In this document: positions 32,009-43,674 of the stretch, one piece after another
How positions within the stretch are numbered: position 1 is the first letter of the stretch
How the letters are laid out: each line of letters starts with the position of its first letter
From: Prorocentrum cordatum
Taxonomy: Eukaryota > Sar > Dinophyceae > Prorocentrales > Prorocentraceae
Length of the DNA stretch: 64,000 nucleotides
Direction: 5' to 3'
NCBI GenBank assembly: GCA_963575745.1
Contig: CAUYUJ010020727.1
Span: forward strand, 90,001 to 154,000
Made by a program: the position numbers and the translations under genes
Notes under the pieces: model-generated
The model's input: only the letters and a program-made list of their open reading frames with translations
Told to the model about the DNA's origin: nothing
Database searches by the model: none

Positions 32009-32319
32009 ATGGTGGAACATCAGGGCGCAGTGGGATTGCGCGGAGGAGTATATAGAACTACGCAGTGCCGCAAGGAATTTTGCAGCGATACTTCTGTCCA
32101 AGTGGAGGTCTCTCACTCACATCTTACATCCCTGCGCTACTATACTCCTGAAGGCCACCCACCTACTTCAATGGTGGATCTCTTCGAAGACATAATGCAT
32201 GGAAACATGCGATGCGACATACTGCCGCCTCCGACCCCACGCAGACTCACGACGACAAAACAGAAGTCCCCACCGACTACATCCGACTACGACCTACGAG
32301 GCCACTGGATTGGGATTAC
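32009..32319 (+). pseudogene. Gag N-terminal fragment
   Basis: Open frame from an ATG at 32009 (MVEHQGAVGLRGG) through SLRYYTPEGHPPTSMVDLFE to YDLRGHWIGIT, where it meets the first satellite block. It is the first frame after the primer site, so Gag is the natural reading, although I do not recognise a fold. It continues after the block at about 34425. Confidence 0.45.
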
Positions 32320-34423
32320 TAGCCGGCCGCTCTGCGGTTGATCGGGAGTTTCTGTATATAGAAGAAGGTGCGTGCGCCTGTTGGCGAGGGTGAGGATGAG
32401 GTTCCTCCTCCTCCTCCTCCTCATCCTCCTCCTCCTCCTCCTCCTCCTCCATCCTTCTCTTGCCTCCGTCTGTCCTCCTCCGCCCCACAGCTCCATCATC
32501 TTCTCCTCCTCCTCCTCCCTCCTCCTCCTCCTCCTCCTCCTCCTCCTCCTCCTCCTCCTCCTCCTCCTCCTCCTCATTCCTCCTCTGGGCACCTCCCCCG
32601 GGGCGCGGATCCACCGGATCTGTCCGGATCTGTCCGGAAACGGTGCCGGAGGCCGCTCTGGGCTCCTCTGGGCACCTCCCCCGGGGCCGGTTTTGTGAGG
32701 ATGTCTCAAGCGAGGGCGCCGGTTTGGGATTCGTCGGCGGATCCACCGGATCGGATCTGTCCGGAAACGGTGCCGGAGGCCGCTCTGGGCTCCATGGGCA
32801 CCTCCCCCGGGGCCGGTTTGGGATTCGTCGGCGGATCCACCGGATCTCTGTCCGGAAACGGTGCCGGAGGCCGCTCTGGGCTCCTCTGGGCACCTCCCCC
32901 GGGGCCGGTTTTGTGAGGATGTCTCAAGCGAGGGCGCCGGTTTGGGATTCGTCACCGGATCCACCGGATCTGTCCGGAAACGGTGCCGGAGGCCGCTCTG
33001 GGCTCCTCTGGGCACCTCCCCCAGGGGCCGGTTTTGTGAGGATGTCTCAAGCGAGGGCGCCGGTTTGGGATTCGTCACCGGATCCACCGGATCTGTCCGG
33101 AAACGGTGCCGGAGGCCGCTCTGGGCTCCTCTGGGCACCTCCCCGGGGCCGGTTTTGCGAGGATGTCTCAAGCGAGGGCGCCGGTTTGGGATTCGTCCCG
33201 GATCCAGCGGATCCGTCCGGAAACGGTGCCGGAGGCCGCTCTGGGCTCCTCTGGGCACCTCCCCCGGGGCCGGTTTTGTGAGGATGTCTCAAGCGAGGGC
33301 GCCGGTTTGGGATTCGTCGGCGGATCCACCGGATCCACCGGATCTGTCCGGAAACGGTGCCGGAGGCCGCTCTGGGCTCCTCTGGGCACCTCCCCCGGGG
33401 CCGGTTTTGTGAGGATGTCTCAAGCGAGGGCGCCGGTTTGGGATTCGTCGGCGGATCCAGCGGATCTGTCCGGAAACGGTGCCGGAGGCCGCTCTGGGCT
33501 CCTCTGGGCACCTCCCCCGGGGCCGGTTTTGTGAGGATGTCTCAAGCGAGGGCGCCGGTTTGGGATTCGTCACCGGATCCACCGGATCTGTCCGGAAACG
33601 GTGCCGGAGGCCGCTCTGGGCTCCTTTGGGCACCTCCCCCGGGGCCGGTTTTGTGAGGATGTCTCAAGCGAGGGCGCCGGTTTGGGATTCGTCACCGGAT
33701 CCAGCGGATCCAGCGGATCTGTCCGGAAACGGTGCCGGAGGCCGTTCTGGGCTCCTCTGGGCACCTCCCCCGGGGCCGGTTTTGTGAGGATGTCTCAAGC
33801 GAGGGCGCCGGTTTGGGATTCGTCACCGGATCCACCGGATCTGTCCGGAAACGGTGCCGGAGGCCGCTCTGGGCTCCTCTGGGCACCTCCCCCGGGGCCG
33901 GGTTTGTGTGGATGTCTCAAGCGAGGGCGCCGGTTTGGGATTCGTCACCGGATCCACCGGATCTGTCCGGAAACGGTGCCGGAGGCCGCTCTGGGCTCCT
34001 CTGGGCACCTCCCCCGGGGCCGGTTTTGCGAGGATGTCTCAAGCGAGGGCGCCGGTTTGGGATTCGTCACCGGATCCACCGGATCCGTCCGGAAACGGTG
34101 CCGGAGGCCGCTCTGGGCTCCTCTGGGCACCTCCCCCGGGGCCGGTTTTGTGAGGATGTCTCAAGCGAGGGCGCCGGTTTGGGATTCGTCACCGGATCCA
34201 GCGGATCTCCGTCCGGAAACGGTGCCGGAGGCCGCTCTGGGCTCCTCTGGGCACCTCCCCCGGGGCCGGTTTTGTGAGGATGTCTCAAGCGAGGGCGCCG
34301 CTTTGGGATTCGTCACCGGATCCAGCGGATCCGTCCGGAAACGGTGCCGGAGGCCGCTCTGGGCTCGTCTCTTCGCGCCGGGGCTGAGGATGACGTGAGT
34401 TCCACAGAAACTCCCTCAAATTA
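32320..34423 (+). repeat. Satellite block 1 inside Gag (TCC run plus 122-bp array)
   Basis: Starts TAGCCGGCCGCTCTGCGG, then a TCC microsatellite (about 32400-32580), then about 14 copies of a 122-bp unit containing CGGAAACGGTGCCGGAGGCC and GTCTCAAGCGAGGGCGCCGG. Ends ACAGAAACTCCCTCAAA. GGGAGTTTCTGT (32344-32355) near the start is the reverse complement of ACAGAAACTCCC (34404-34415) near the end. Block 2 has the same start, order and end. Confidence 0.85.
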
Positions 34424-34596
34424 TCTTTGGTCTCATATAGGTCGCTATTGGGTGTGCGGTAGGAACATATGCGGGGCGGAGACGACACAAGAACGACTGG
34501 CCCCATGGGGACCCTGCCGGTCAAGTACCATTTCGCGAGTTCGTCCGCGAAGTACATGCCTGGATCAATGTGACCACAGGCAACATGACGCCCTCC
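34424..34596 (+). pseudogene. Gag fragment between satellite blocks
   Basis: One frame reads RRRHKNDWPHGDPAG then QVPFREFVREVHAWINVTTG and NMTPS, ordinary coding-like sequence ending exactly at satellite block 2. The next Gag piece (QQTAALQRYLGG at 36662) follows on after that block. Confidence 0.55.
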
Positions 34597-36661
34597 TAGC
34601 CGGCCGCTCTGCGGTTGATCGGGAGTTTCTGTACATAGAAGAAGGTGCGTGCGCCTGTTGGCGAGGGTGAGGATGAGGTTCCTCCTCCTCTTCCTCCTCC
34701 TCCTCCTCCTCCTCCTCCTCCTCCTCCTCCTCCATCCTTCTCTTGCCTCCGTCTGTCCTCCTCCACCCCACAGCTCCATCATCTTCTCCTCCTCCTCCTC
34801 CTCCTCCTCCTCCTCCTCCTCCTCCTCCTTCCCTCCTCTGGGCACCTCCCCCGGGGCGCGGATCCACCGGATCTGTCCGGATCTGTCCGGAAACGGTGCC
34901 GGAGGCCGCTCTGGGCTCCTCTGGGCACCTCCCCCGGGGCCGTTTTGTGAGGATGTCTCAAGCGAGGGCGCCGGTTTGGGATTCGTCGGCGGATCCACCG
35001 GATCCAGTGGATCTGTCCGAAACGGTGCCGGAGGCCGCTCTGGGCTCCATGGGCTCCTCCCCGGGCCGGTTTGGGATTCGTCGCCCTCCAGCGGATCTGT
35101 CCGGAAACGGGCCGGAGGCCGCTTGGGCTCCTCTGGGCACCTCCCCCGGGGCCGTTTTGTGAGGATGTCTCAAGCGAGGGCGCCGGTTTGGGATTCGTCA
35201 CCGGATCCACCGGATCTGTCCGGAAACGGTGCCGGAGGCCGCTCTGGGCTCCTCTGGGCACCTCCCCCGGGGCCGGTTTTGTGAGGATGTCTCAAGCGAG
35301 GGCGCCGGTTTGGGATTCGTCGCGGATCCACCGGATCTGTCCGGAAACGGTGCCGGAGGCCGCTCTGGGCTCCTCTGGGCACCTCCCCCGGGGCCGGTTT
35401 TGTGAGGATGTCTCAAGCGAGGGCGCCGGTTTGGGATTCGTCGGCGGATCCAGCCGGATCTGTCCGGAAACGGTGCCGGAGGCCGCTCTGGGCTCCTCTG
35501 GGCACCTCCCCCGGGGCCGGTTTTGTGAGGATGTCTCAAGCGAGGGCGCCGGTTTGGGATTCGTCGGCGGATCCAGCGGATCTGTCCGGAAACGGTGCCG
35601 GAGGCCGCTCTGGGCTCCTCTGGGCACCTCCCCCGGGGCCGGTTTTGTGAGGATGTCTCAAGCGAGGGCGCCGGTTTGGGATTCGTCACCGGATCCACCG
35701 GATCTGTCCGGAAACGGTGCCGGAGGCCGCTCTGGGCTCCTCTGGGCACCTCCCCCGGGGCCGGTTTTGTGAGGATGTCTCAAGCGAGGGCGCCGGTTTG
35801 GGATTCGTCGGCGGATCCAGCGGATCTGTCCGGAAACGGTGCCGGAGGCCGCTCTGGGCTCCTCTGGGCACCTCCCCCGGGGCCGGTTTTGTGAGGATGT
35901 CTCAAGCGAGGGCGCCGGTTTGGGATTCGTCGGCGGATCCAGCGGATCCGTCCGGAAACGGTGCCGGAGGCCGCTCTGGGCTCCTCTGGGCACCTCCCCC
36001 GGGGCCGGTTTTGTGAGGATGTCTCAAGCGAGGGCGCCGGTTTGGGATTCGTCACCGGATCCAGCGGATCTGTCCGGAAACGGTGCCGGAGGCCGCTCTG
36101 GGCTCCTCTGGGCACCTCCCCCGGGGCCGGTTTTGTGAGGATGTCTCAAGCGAGGGCGCCGGTTTGGGATTCGTCACCGGATCCAGCGGATCTGTCCGGA
36201 AACGGTGCCGGAGGCCGCTCTGGGCTCCTCTGGGCACCTCCCCCGGGGCCGGTTTTGTGAGGATGTCTCAAGCGAGGGCGCCGGTTTGGGATTCGTCACC
36301 GGATCCAGCGGATCCAGGGATCCGTCCGGAAACGGTGCCGGAGGCCGCTCTGGGCTCCTCTGGGCACCTCCCCCGGGGCCGGTTTTGTGAGGATGTCTCA
36401 AGCGAGGGCGCCGGTTTGGGATTCGTCACCGGATCCAGCGGATCCAGTCCGTCCGGAAACGGTGCCGGAGGCCGCTCTGGGCTCCTCTGGGCACCTCTCC
36501 CGGGGCCGGTTTTGCGAGGATGTCTCAAGCGAGGGCGCCGGTTTGGGATTCGTCACCGGATCCAGGGGATCCGTCCGGAAACGGTGCCGGAGGCCGCTCT
36601 GGGCTCGTGCTCTTCGCGCCGGGGGTGAGGATGACGTGAGTTCCACAGAAACTCCCTCAAA
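34597..36661 (+). repeat. Satellite block 2 inside Gag
   Basis: Same structure as block 1: TAGCCGGCCG start, TCC run (about 34680-34830), about 14 copies of the 122-bp unit, and the GGGAGTTTCTGT (34621-34632) / ACAGAAACTCCC (36645-36656) inverted pair. CCCTC occurs just before the block (34591-34595) and again at 36654-36658; if a 5-bp duplication, Gag would read TPS-NQQTAAL across the repaired site. Confidence 0.85.
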
Positions 36662-37697
36662 CCAGCAAACCGCAGCATTGCAGCGATACTTGGGAGGTCT
36701 CGCGCGGACTATAGCCATGAGAGCCCCCCCAACAGTTGTTAATTTTGGCGTCAATATAGGCGGTCGCCACACTGACGGCGTCACCTACATTATGTTCCTC
36801 GTAAGCACGAAGTTCCAGAATCTAGAAGAGGCACGCCAACTCAACTCTGGCACAGCTCTTATTGAGTTTCGATCCATGTGGGTGAACGTATCGACCAGAC
36901 GTTAGCACGGTTCGAGATAGCCCTCTACGAAGCTGAAACCGCCAGCTTCAATATTCGAACTTCCAAATCCTAACAGTAATTATATTCAGGGCTCTTGGAG
37001 TGGGGACATCGCGTGCACAACAACTCCTGCAGCCTCTGAATCACCGCATGCCGAGGGACCAACCACAATTCACGCTCTACTTGAACCTACGAGGTCATAT
37101 GCTCACATAGCTGAGAGGACCCTTGGCAATATTTGTGGTATTTTTAGCCACGGTCACCGAACCGAGACCTTCCACGCAGAGGCCAACGCAGGGCAACCTG
37201 CCAACAACGTCTGGAACGATGATCCACAGCCAACTGAGATCACTACACTGTTGGCTCAGAATGGTGGAACGGCCTTGGGGTCGCAAGACTTTTGGGCCAG
37301 ATCTAGGGGGCCGCCCGACGCGGCTTCCCCTATGCAAGCTATGACCCGAATGGGCTCAGCGGGGCATCCCGCCGAGTCCGACTTCGACTCCGGTACCGAT
37401 GCGGATGCGTCTTCCGTTGACGAAGCTACCGCATTGGATGGCTCTGATATGCCTACTTACCTTACTGAAGAGCAACAACCTCAATGGTTATTTTTGGGCT
37501 ATCAAGAACACAAGCGTCGTTGGCGGAGTTTCGTGAAGAAACCAGTCCGAAAGGTAATGCGTATTGTGCGACGGTCACTTAAAGGAAAAGGCAAGGGTCG
37601 AAGTAAAGGCAAAGGTAAGCGTCGGCGATTACATGGTAGAGGCATACTAGCATTCCTAGCGTGTCTTACTGGGCCTCAGTATGAAGAAATGTTTTAA
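36662..37697 (+). pseudogene. Gag, capsid-like region with basic tail
   Basis: First part: QQTAALQRYLGGLARTIAMR, VNFGVNIGGRHTDGVTYIMF and ARQLNSGTALIEFRS, then a frameshift near 36875 into ERIDQTLARFEIALYEAET. After stops around 36970-36980 the frame reopens at about 37070 as HIAERTLGNICGIFSHGHR and runs to the TAA at 37695. Its end is a strongly basic KGKGKGRSKGKGKRRR stretch preceded by FLGYQEHKRRWRSFVKKP, which I know from Gag of dinoflagellate Copia-like polyproteins. It would coat and bind element RNA. Two short hairpin modules (37188, 37359) code AGQPA and AGHPA here. Frameshifts make it non-functional. Confidence 0.65.
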
Positions 37698-38335
37698 GGT
37701 ATGGGCAGAAACCGCAGGCATACATCAGTAAAGGACGACGAGGAAATCCAAAGGATGCCAACGGTAAAACTATGGAGTGCGACATATGTCACAGCGCACA
37801 CATTTCCGACGCGAATGCCCCCAAGGTGATGGAAGAGGCAGGGCCCGTCAATACATCTGGCTCAAAAGGACTCCGACATACAGCATGTTGATGTTGATTG
37901 GGGGTCGGTTTTAGCCGACCCTGCCGACGGCTCAGCCACAATTGTTCATTTCATGGCTGCCAGGTATCTAAGTGCCGGCATGACTCTCGAGAATTACGCC
38001 GACGAGCTGTTCCAGGAGGTATTCACGGGTCACGACGACGTCGATTTGGCAGAATGGCTGGGTGTACCCATCGCGGGGCAACCTGCAGATATTGAGTTTG
38101 TCAAGAACTTCCACATGCCCGTCGAAGGTGATTTTGGTGTGGCGGGGGCACCCGCGGACCCAGGCTCTACTATTCCTGCAACAGACGAGGAGATACATGC
38201 GATGCTTTATCCTCGGGTGATGGAAGTCCGACAAACATGGAATTCATCGATGATGGTCCTCTGCGGGGAAGCCCGCGCGACGCTGGTGACCTATCTGAGT
38301 CTATTCAATATGAGCCTGGTCATATAATGAAGAAT
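37698..38335 (+). pseudogene. Gag nucleocapsid knuckle and following linker
   Basis: KGRRGNPKDANGKTMECDIC (from about 37728) continues, after a one-base frameshift, as FRRECPQGDGRGRARQ; together C-x2-C-x4-H-x4-C, a CCHC zinc knuckle of retroviral nucleocapsid type. A further frame then runs DWGSVLADPADGSATIVHFM and RYLSAGMTLENYADELFQEV to NSSMMVLCGEARATL (37953-38327). Hairpin modules lie at 38073, 38142 and 38263. Confidence 0.65.
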
Positions 38336-38700
38336 GTCAATATGTTTTTGTTGCGTCAGATCGGTTTGCCAGCCGCCAGAGACGATCGCCAAACCGCCTA
38401 CCCTTGCTGAAGAAGAGTTATCATGGCGACCCAAGTCTCTCCCCAGTAGACGAGGAGGACGAACGGGAAGACGATGGCCGCGTGCTGCGTCGCGGTCGGG
38501 CTCCCAGTCATTCACCAGATCGTGCGCGAGCCCGCTCTAGCGGTGCTCGTTCGAGCGGTGTTCAGCGTCCTCATCCTCCTGATGCGGGGGCCACAAGGGG
38601 GCCCGCCATGGCAGGCGACTAGAGCACGTGCCCCCCCAAGGGGGGGCCGTCTGCGGGGAACCCGCCTCGAGGTGACCGGCGTCGAGGAGGAGAATGTCCA
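38336..38700 (+). pseudogene. Degenerate polyprotein linker
   Basis: Several short frames, none convincing alone, e.g. FLLRQIGLPAARDDRQTAY and EEDEREDDGRVLRRGRAPS. A GGGGGGC-type inverted stretch lies near 38630. One hairpin module with a 3-base loop is at 38653. Confidence 0.4.
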
Positions 38701-40360
38701 GAAGGTGGCAGGCAGCGTTTGAGAAGGCTACGCTGAAGCTGGAATGGCTCGCCAGTGCATGCCCGCAAGCCAGATGGAATGCTGGTTGGAACAGGGTTGG
38801 GCTGATCATCAAATGCGGCGCTGGTATTCTCTTCGCCAGGTCAAGCGAGACGACGCAGGCAATGTCCTACGCTCAAAGGCGGGACCTACCAAACCGCAAG
38901 GAAAGATGATCAAGCGAGACTTCAAAAAGGGCATCATCGAGGATCGAAAGCTCTACAGAGGCGTATGTTGCACGCGCCCCAGCTATTCTGATCGCGGGCT
39001 CGGCTGCCCCATGAGACGCCCATCAAGAAGCCCGAATTTCAAAGGGACGCCGTGGGTTTGGTCGCATGGAGATGGTCGGGGTCGCTGTGCTGATCTCAAT
39101 ATTGCGCCATATCTTGAGCAGCTGACGGAGAATGACTACGACCTCGCCACCGTTGAATACATAGCTCATTCAAACCTCGTGTGGCAGAACTTGTTACCTA
39201 TTCATTTTTTGGCGCAGTTCAATCGCGAGCGTCGCGCGGGGAAAGCTGCTGGTCATAAGTCAGAAGAAGAAGGCCAACGAGCAGCTGGCGAAGATGAATA
39301 TGATGAAATGGCTGAATAAGTTGATCCTACGGACGCTGCCCCTGGGGGCTGCGAGTCAAGCGACTCGGGTATTACAGACGTTACGTGTGAGGCGGATACT
39401 CCGATCGACCCCGATGACGCTGTCGCAAAATATATGGATCTATCTCATGGGAGGCGGATTGTTTACCGTGCTGATGCTATTGGTTGGATAAAGATAAGCA
39501 TAATCGAAAGACGAAACGACCATATTTATGTGGTTTCAGGTAAGCACAATATCCCCATTCAGAATCTGGCTTTCAGGAGGCCAGATGGTGTCGATCTGAA
39601 TCCTGACCAAGGTCCCACACGTTATGCACCTGGGACGCCGGCTGGGGCCGCGGCAAAGGCAACTCCCAAGCCGATGCCAGGGGCGATCGATCATCCTTCA
39701 TCCTCTGATTCATCGCGCCTATCTCTTGGTTCTGATCAGCTTAAACCCAATAGCGAGAAGAGGGGTAGCCCAGATGATCCCAACCCCGGGGGCAGCAAGC
39801 AGCAGCGATATGCAGGGCAACCTGCTGATCGACAACGATCCAGAGGACCAGCAGTGGCCGCCGCAGCAGCTAGGTTTCAGGGCACCAGTACGCCTACTCC
39901 AAAGGGGCCTGTGCCACGTCGCGGCCCTGCGCCAGGTCGGACGCACAGGACAGGATGGGTGCCCGCGCTGGAAGGGCGGACAAGGGATGCTTCCTTTACG
40001 AAACGTGGCACTGAGAAGCTCCTTGCTACAACACCAAAGGTGCCAGGAGCAGTGCCCAGAGATAAGACTGCCGAGTCCTACAACATCAAGGAGAAGAAAC
40101 GCCAGGACTTCGATATCAGTACCCCGCCAGGAACTCCACGGACGCCCAGAGGATCTGTTGGCGCTGCCACATCGGCGGCGAGCGCTGCAGGGCCTGCCGC
40201 GCCAATGGCAGCCCCGCGTTCCGCGGGGCAACCTGCTCAGAGTTCAGCGGGGCATCCTACCCCTACTTTGGGAGGTGCCAGCAGCAAGCCGAGAGTTCTG
40301 GGAAAGGATGCGCACGTCCAACCGCATGAAGATCAACCCAGCGTACCATCCGCGGATTGA
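38701..40360 (+). pseudogene. Polyprotein segment of unknown fold, Ala/Pro/Gly-rich end
   Basis: One frame covers this segment with a TAA at 39317-39319. Its first part looks folded (RRWYSLRQVKRDDAGNV, KRDFKKGIIEDRKLYRGVCC, NIAPYLEQLTENDYDLATVE); a short basic stretch follows. The second part (HIYVVSGKHNIPIQNLAFRR, then Ser/Pro/Gly-rich) looks disordered and contains hairpin modules at 39812, 40223 and 40247. I do not recognise a known domain. It links Gag to the Tpt1-like domain. Confidence 0.5.
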
Positions 40361-41500
40361 CGACGGGTCTGACCGATATATGGTGGTGCAGTGCAAATTC
40401 GTGGACACTGCTGTTCATCGTGACCCGGTGTCACACGCGCGCCAAGTAGTGCGCAACATTCTGTGGAAACGCCCAGTGTCACGTTTGACTCTGAAAGGGA
40501 ATACCTGGAACACATCCTCAGATCAGAAGATGTAAACAGGCCGAAGTTCAAACGCGATGATCATTGTAAGGCTTCCGAGTGGCTGGCGACGGCCCTCCGT
40601 CACAAGCCTTTTCATATGGGCCAACTGTCGGACATATTCATTCGGGAAGTGACATCATATGATGAGTAGGACGGATGTGCATAATTATCACAGTTACTCG
40701 ACAAATGGCCCGCGGAAGGGTGTGCGGGCTACCACATCAATCGCCTGGGCAGGGTGCGCTACAAGGTCAAGAACCAGCACTGGGTGTGCCAGGCGTATGC
40801 TGTCCTGGAACTCATTGGTGTGGTTGGTGAGCCTGGAATGAAAATGAAGAGGCTTCATATCAAGAAGAAGAAGTACTCCTCCGAGAAGCAGGGCACATAC
40901 TTCATCCGTTCAAGTCACGGACGCAGCAGCCTTCGTATTAAGTGGCCCGGGTCATGATATATGAGGATCACGGACCTGCCACCTCCTGGGGCACCGTCTT
41001 ATTTCACCCATGGAACTCAATTGGAGAATCAACCGAGTATTCTTAGTATTGGATTATCATGCTGCTCCAACGACACCAGCAAGAAGAGGGGCAGGCAGTT
41101 TGTACACGGCTGCCCATGCTTTCCTGGTGATAATCGGATTCAGTCCGGCTTGCGCGTCGATTCCGAGGGCCTGATCATGGTTAGCATGAAGAACCTGATT
41201 CGGGACAACATTCCGATTTGGCGTTTAGCGAATGACATCGTCATGGCAGCGGGCCGGAATTGCAGGAATCTTCCAACCCACATCGTCCAGTTGATCGGGA
41301 TTCTGCCCAGCTATACTTGTCAGTGCAATCGTGTGAGACAGGTATGGATAAATCCTTTATATTTGCGGGACAATAATCAGCCGTATCCGAGCTGTAAAAT
41401 GGAAGATATGTACGAGATTCGCAATGGTGCATCATCTTTGAAGGAATGGTTCATCCCAAAGACCCCCTACAATTTGAAGTGTCCCGATCCGCCTCCGGTT
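40270..41500 (+). pseudogene. Tpt1/KptA-like RNA 2'-phosphotransferase domain
   Basis: EFWERMRTSNRMKINPAYHP opens the region in one frame; from 40463 a single second frame continues with stops at 40667 (TAG), 40682 (TAA) and 40955 (TGA). Matches to the Tpt1 pattern, in order: ASEWLATALRH (family LSxxLRH with the catalytic Arg), KQGTYFIRSSHGRSS (family IRxxQGHS), YFTHGTQLENQPSILSIGL (family HGTxxxxWxxIxxxGL), RQFVHGCPCFPGDNRIQSGL with RVDSE (family HxxF...SGMRxDxE) and DNIPIWRLANDIVMAAG (family xGxxFxxSxNGVIL). Tpt1 enzymes transfer an RNA 2'-phosphate to NAD. The His of QGHS is Arg here, one transition away (CGC for CAC), so activity is doubtful. Assignment rests on ordered motifs, not a profile search. 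Confidence 0.6.
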
Positions 41501-42799
41501 CAGGAGGTCGTGTTCTCAACTGTGCTCATGATGGACACATACCATGCGGGGGCACCTGCAGGGGGATCTGATGCATCATGGATACAGGCTCAGAGCGCCG
41601 ATGTGACAGGTATTAGTCCAAGTTGTATCACGCCCTCCGACACATTGTACGCCAACGTTCCGTGGCGTGCTCATGTACAACAATTGCAAGTACCTGCAGG
41701 GCAACCTGCTTCATTTGCTCCTCTGAGCAGAGCTACTACACCATTTGGTACCCCACAGAGTGCTGGGAGCATCGACAGCCTGCAGGCGAGGCTCCAAAGT
41801 TTTCGGATGGATCCGCAACTCTATCAGGCTTTACAGGCGACGTCGCCATTTGCATCGCCGCGTCCACATGCGGGGCAACCTGCTTTTCCTGACCAATACG
41901 CCATACAGAGAAGTTCAGTTGGTCAGCGGGAGTGGATGTATTGGCAGATGCGTAAGGCCGCTCAGAGTATGCGGAGGGACGGCATTGACCTCCCTAGTGC
42001 CAAGTGGACGCCGCCGTGGGAGTATGTTCCGGATCTAAATGCATCACCGGGCAACCCCAATCGGTTTGGTTATGTGCCAGCATTCTTCAGTCATCCGACA
42101 TGCTATCCAACGTCTGCTGATCGTGCAACAGCAGCTCCAATGGATCATCCACTCTGTCCTGACTGTCGCGCTCAGGTGAGTGGTATTTCCCGAGTGGGAG
42201 TATAGCCCGAGAACTCATGTGTTCGGGCAACGGCCGACGACTTCTACCAGTCGCAGCTGACGCGTAGCTCACGGTATGCATCAGGTGTGCCAGGACAGAT
42301 ACCTCATTATGGTTGTCTGGCTCCCTCCATGGATCAAGATGTGCAGCAACAGACCCCAGGCCTCGTACTGCCGCCGACCATGGGGGAGTTGCGCCCTGAG
42401 GTCCTAGCCATTCACGAGGCGCAGCAGGCCAACTTGGCTATGCAGGCTACTCGCCAGCGCCGAAATCAGGACCGTCAGGCCAAGAGAATGCTGAGCCGCG
42501 CGGGACATCCTGCTAATCGCAATACAGCAGGGACACCTGCGAGCAGTCCAGCCATGGTTGCATCAATGCAGCAACCGACGGTATCATGTATTCGGTTTGA
42601 GGCTGGTGAGCCCACCCTGGAGCGTCAGACGCTTATCAGGCCATCGGCAACACCGCCCATCATCAGTGACGGCGACTTCGGTAAGTGTGCCATATGCCTG
42701 GACCAGTTCATGAACCACGACAAGGTCTGGCGTCTCCAGTGCGGCCACATATTCCACGCGCAATGCTGGGATCGAGTGGTACACGCTCATGTGGATTGA
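41501..42799 (+). pseudogene. Linker and RING-H2 finger of the polyprotein
   Basis: The same frame as the Tpt1-like domain goes on, with one TAG at 42203. It is Pro/Ser/Ala-rich with hairpin modules at 41546, 41696, 41870, 42500 and 42527, then ends in a RING-H2 pattern: GKCAICLDQFMNHDKVW, LQCGHIFHAQCW (42682-42768). The last Cys pair is not in this frame; after the TGA at 42797 another frame has GCRPSYC, so a frameshift probably broke the finger. A RING finger suggests ubiquitin-ligase-type activity. Confidence 0.6.
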
Positions 42800-42909
42800 C
42801 ATGTGGCTGGGAACTTGAAAGGTTCCGCAAGTGAGGCCCCCTGCGCTATTGCAGGGGTGTCGGCCTTCTTACTGCCGGGTGCCACTGCGCCCTTGCTGGA
42901 GATCAGGAG

Positions 42910-43674
42910 TCACTCAATCGTCATGAAGATATACTCCGTGGGGCGAATGAGCTCAGGGACCTCCGTGACGAGCTCAACCGCGTTACGGCGATGATGACGG
43001 GCACCGCGGCAGTCTCGATGACGACACCAGCGGGGCAACCTGCATCACCAGCCAACGCGGGGCTAGTAACGGAGGCAATCGCACTTGCAGGGGGACCTGC
43101 TATAGACGCGCCTATGCCGTTGGTGGCAGAGACCGATAACAACGCAGGGACACCTGCTAGATCAGCTCCACCGTCGGTGCTGGCTAACGGTACGTGGTTG
43201 AGGTGCGTGGAAAGGGCTACCGACAGGAGCGCTCAGTGGCTTCAGTCTCCGCGCGCATACATGCCATATGGGCGAGATCTTCGTCCACGTAGTCAGCGCA
43301 GAAGGGAGAGCCCTGTAAGCATGCGCAGTGGCAATAGTGGGATATCCGAACGCGAAATGCAGCATACGGTATTTATGACAAATACTGATGGTCAGATGGG
43401 CATGCGCGCGGATGAGGATACGTTCCTGAACTTACCCACTACCTCCACATCGCACCCATATACGTATGACGAATATCCTACAGCCTGGATCTTTGAAAGA
43501 ACCCTATTGCGGAAGAAAGAGACTCCTGGATATATGAATGTTTTCTCATCTTCGTCACGAAACGATTGGGTGTTGGAACAGAGGCGCCGCAAAGGCTTGC
43601 GTGGTGCGACAGTGTCTGAAGTTCCGGGACTATTTGGTGAACGCCATGAGCTAGCCTTAGCTGCGAACAGTTGA
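42910..43674 (+). pseudogene. Polyprotein linker before protease
   Basis: Open in a new frame: EDILRGANELRDLRDELNRV (coiled-coil-like), then an Ala/Pro-rich part with hairpin modules at 43030, 43087 and 43144, then FMTNTDGQMGMRADEDTFLN to LRGATVSEVPGLFGERHELA. Function unknown. Confidence 0.5.

Noticed and set aside
32287-36628. Many ~100-270-codon frames on both strands
   Set aside because: They repeat with the 122-bp satellite and shift frame each unit.
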